Source: an uncultured Ignavibacteria bacterium (GTDB lineage Bacteria > Bacteroidota > Ignavibacteria > Kapaibacteriales > UBA961). Taken from it: 5,564 bases of DNA. The position numbers and the translations under genes are program-made. This document shows, piece by piece, positions 5,526 to 5,564 of the stretch. A model generated the notes under the pieces. The model did not search any database. It was given only the letters and a program-made list of their open reading frames with translations, and was not told the DNA's origin. Location of the stretch: NCBI GenBank assembly GCA_937868245.1, contig CALMMI010000645.1, positions 1-5,564 on the forward strand, read 5' to 3'. Numbering within the stretch: the first letter of the stretch is position 1; each line of letters starts with the position of its first letter.

Positions 5526-5564
5526 AAAAGCCCTGCTCAAAAGAGCAGGGCTTTCATTATTCCT
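5498..5564 (-). repeat. 67-bp direct repeat, copy 2, cut by window end
   Basis: This matches 5372-5438 at 65 of 67 positions and reaches the last base of the window. The bases following copy 1 (from 5439) would show whether the repeat continues, once the sequence beyond 5564 is known. Confidence 0.93.
5523..5554 (-). terminator. Intrinsic terminator in repeat copy 2
   Basis: The same stem, GCCCTGCTC (5530-5538) / GAGCAGGGC (5543-5551), with loop AAAA and seven A at 5523-5529, again gives a minus-strand terminator. It implies a minus-strand transcript arriving from just beyond the right edge, such as an RNA gene or another copy of the unit. Confidence 0.85.

Noticed and set aside
5277..5540. 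87-residue minus-strand frame containing a repeated peptide
   Set aside because: The frame stays open only because the 126-bp repeat unit is a multiple of three; it runs through two terminator hairpins and overlaps the 70-residue gene.

Overview
The window is AT-rich bacterial DNA that reads most naturally as a member of the Bacteroidota/Chlorobi superphylum. The reasons are AT-rich leaders without clear Shine-Dalgarno sites, -33/-7 promoter-like motifs of the TTTG / TAnnTTTG kind at the right end, a large AsmA/DUF748-like protein of the sort common in that group, and a protein carrying HDT hexapeptides. No marker gene fixes the genus, so this placement is an inference.

Left half (1-3632), ordinary chromosomal genes on the + strand: the 3' end of a probable secreted protein (2-412); an intrinsic terminator (451-508); an AI-2E/TqsA-family membrane permease (556-1620); a 158-base gap; and a 600-residue single-anchor AsmA/DUF748-like envelope protein with an internal 137-residue duplication (1779-3581). 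A strong bidirectional terminator (3596-3632) closes this half and also faces the minus-strand pair beyond it.

Right half (3633-5564), accessory in character: a two-gene minus-strand operon of unrecognised small membrane proteins (4734-4396, then 4387-3779, 8 bases apart) and, divergent from it, a 70-residue two-helix membrane protein (5102-5314). The 367-base region between them holds four tandem 13-bp repeats, an 11-bp direct repeat and a nested hairpin that ends 17 bases before the 70-residue gene. A perfect 14-bp inverted repeat (3753-3766 / 5328-5341) brackets the three genes. The last 200 bases carry two copies, 126 bp apart, of a 67-bp module made of a minus-strand terminator plus a promoter-like motif; the second copy is cut by the window edge.

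How the parts work together: the permease and the AsmA-like protein are both envelope proteins but have no proven link. The right half looks like a compact cassette of three unknown membrane proteins with its own regulatory repeats. Its function cannot be read from the sequence. The most testable ideas are a mobile or recently inserted cassette, and a small RNA or antisense transcript made from the right-end module.
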